From assembly GCF_000820045.1 (NCBI RefSeq), contig NZ_CDBJ01000043.1:266709-330708 (forward strand): a stretch of DNA of 64,000 bases. Reading direction: 5' to 3'. The translations under genes were made by a program, and so were the position numbers. Under the pieces are notes generated by a model. The model searched no databases and was not told where the DNA came from. It saw nothing but the letters and a program-made list of their open reading frames with translations. The DNA comes from Aeromonas rivuli. GTDB taxonomy: Bacteria; Pseudomonadota; Gammaproteobacteria; Enterobacterales; Aeromonadaceae. Positions 63,275 through 64,000 of the stretch are shown here, piece after piece; the stretch's first letter is position 1, and each line of letters opens with the position of its first letter.

Positions 63275-63592
63275 TTACTTCTGGGAGCTCATCGCTTTCA
63301 GCTTGGAGCTCAGCTCCTTACGCTCCTTGGAGAGCTCAGCATTCTTGATGATATGGTCATCGACTCGCTCTTCATAGTCGGTGCGCATGTTGGCGATGAT
63401 GGCCTGAACTTCATCTATGCTCATGCCCGGCTTGATGTAGTCACTTAGGTTATCGAGCAACAGTACTCGCTTCTGGTTATCACGGATTTTTTTCTCGTTA
63501 TCGGTGATCTCGCGTTTGAGCTTGTTCTGACGACGAGACATACGCACGTATTCCAATACATCGCTAAAAGTAGATTTATTTACTTGTTCCAT
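63275..63592 (-). CDS. tmaR: PTS regulator TmaR (YeeX, DUF496)
   Basis: TmaR (YeeX in E. coli) is a polar protein that sequesters PTS enzyme I and controls sugar uptake. The 105-aa coiled-coil shows the near-invariant block [25 protein letters not shown]. Tyr73 aligns with the phosphorylated Tyr72 of the E. coli protein. ATG 63592 was chosen on family start. Confidence 0.95.
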   Translation of the reverse strand: MEQVNKSTFSDVLEYVRMSRRQNKLKREITDNEKKIRDNQKRVLLLDNLSDYIKPGMSIDEVQAIIANMRTDYEERVDDHIIKNAELSKERKELSSKLKAMSSQK

Positions 63593-63925
63593 ATCGATAC
63601 CACTGACTCAAGGTTGATAAAAGCGGGGGGCAGGTTACGCCTGATACGAAAAACCATCTGCAGAAAAGCAGGCGAACATCACATCTCTTCACTCTACCGA
63701 GTTATATGACAGATACAAGCCTATTGCGTGCTAACGCTAGATGTCCGGCCAGTAAACATATGATTTGAAAAGAGGAAGTAAGCAGAAGGTAACATGGAGG
63801 ATCTATTCCTTCCGGAATTTCAGGCATGAAAAAAGCCCGCTCGTGAGAGCGGGCTTTCAGGGTCTTGCTACCAGTCAAATGCCTCTGCATTTGTGGCCAA
63901 TCACATCGCTGTGACCGTAATTAGG
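63593..63925. other. tmaR-rrn intergenic region
   Basis: No gene is supported. It contains the rRNA operon terminator and, toward 5S, plain spacer without a tRNA. The upstream region of tmaR (63593-63700) shows no clear promoter pair. Confidence 0.7.
63829..63857 (-). terminator. Terminator of the rRNA operon
   Basis: On the minus strand AAGCCCGCTC-TCAC-GAGCGGGCTTTTTTC is a 10-bp stem with a T run about 70 bp after the 5S 3' end. Confidence 0.92.
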
Positions 63926-64000
63926 AGCCTGGCAGTGTCCTACTCTCGCATGGCGAATGCCACACTACCATCGGCGCTACCGCGTTTCACTTCTGAGTTC
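63926..64000 (-). rRNA. rrf: 5S ribosomal RNA (3' part)
   Basis: The complement carries the 5S 3' half: GAACTCAGAAGTGAAACGC, then AGCGCCGATGGTAGTGTGGC and GCATGCGAGAGTAGGACACTGCCAGG-like text. The RNA's 5' part and the rest of the rrn operon lie past the right edge, so the operon is transcribed leftward. The mature 3' end is approximate. Confidence 0.95.

Noticed and set aside
63862..63925. tRNA gene distal to 5S rRNA
   Set aside because: The spacer shows no cloverleaf or TTCGANTC-type T-arm, and the rrn terminator follows directly.

Overview
The window reads as chromosomal DNA of an Aeromonas species (gamma-proteobacterium, GC-rich, dense genes). The evidence is a complete-looking lateral-flagellum basal-body and export cluster with LafK, the gamma-proteobacterial order rsmI-lpoA-yraN-diaA-dolP / sspBA-petCBA-rpsI-rplM-zapE-zapG-degQ-degS and rpoN-hpf-ptsN-rapZ-ptsO / lpt-kds-mla-murA, and a DUF4310/4311/4312 operon that I recall as having been defined on an Aeromonas/Enterococcus gene pair. 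Species was not determined.

Layout. (1) 1-23790: lateral flagellar genes. flgL (cut by the left edge) through flgB run leftward, flgA-flgM-flgN run rightward, then leftward blocks lafK-fliEFGHIJ and fliMNPQR-flhBA. Between flhA and lafK lies a convincing cyclic-di-GMP-I (GEMM) riboswitch on the minus strand. A sigma-54-type promoter sits just upstream of it, so the mRNA of the lateral-flagella master activator probably senses c-di-GMP. (2) 23950-24440: RNase P RNA with promoter and terminator. (3) 24604-38395: housekeeping genes for 16S rRNA methylation, PBP1A activation, outer-membrane maintenance, stringent starvation proteins, the cytochrome bc1 complex, ribosomal proteins L13/S9, cell division and DegQ/DegS proteases.

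(4) 38396-46275: a catabolic island with two palindromic CRP sites. It holds a stand-alone PRD protein, an SFCGS glycine-rich protein, DUF4312, two membrane proteins (DUF4311, DUF4310), a metallo-amidohydrolase, a DgaE-type PLP ammonia lyase, a KDGP-type aldolase and an MtlR/LicR-type PRD-EIIB-EIIA regulator. The three enzymes make a sensible route: deacylation, then deamination/dehydration, then aldol cleavage of a 2-amino-sugar acid. The four small proteins look like an unrecognised, PTS-linked uptake system. This is the best candidate here for an undescribed system.

(5) 46294-57838: the nitrogen-PTS genes ptsO-rapZ-ptsN, hpf, rpoN, the LPS transport and Kdo genes lptB-lptA-lptC-kdsC-kdsD, then divergently mlaFEDCB-ibaG-murA. 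RpoN supplies the sigma factor LafK needs, so the two ends of the window are linked functionally. (6) 57915-64000: pmbA, darP, an atypical 1032-aa class A penicillin-binding protein, tmaR, and the 3' end of an rRNA operon (5S rRNA, minus strand) cut by the right edge.

PTS-connected regulation recurs: NPr, EIIA-Ntr, TmaR, the PRD proteins and the CRP sites all lie in this window.
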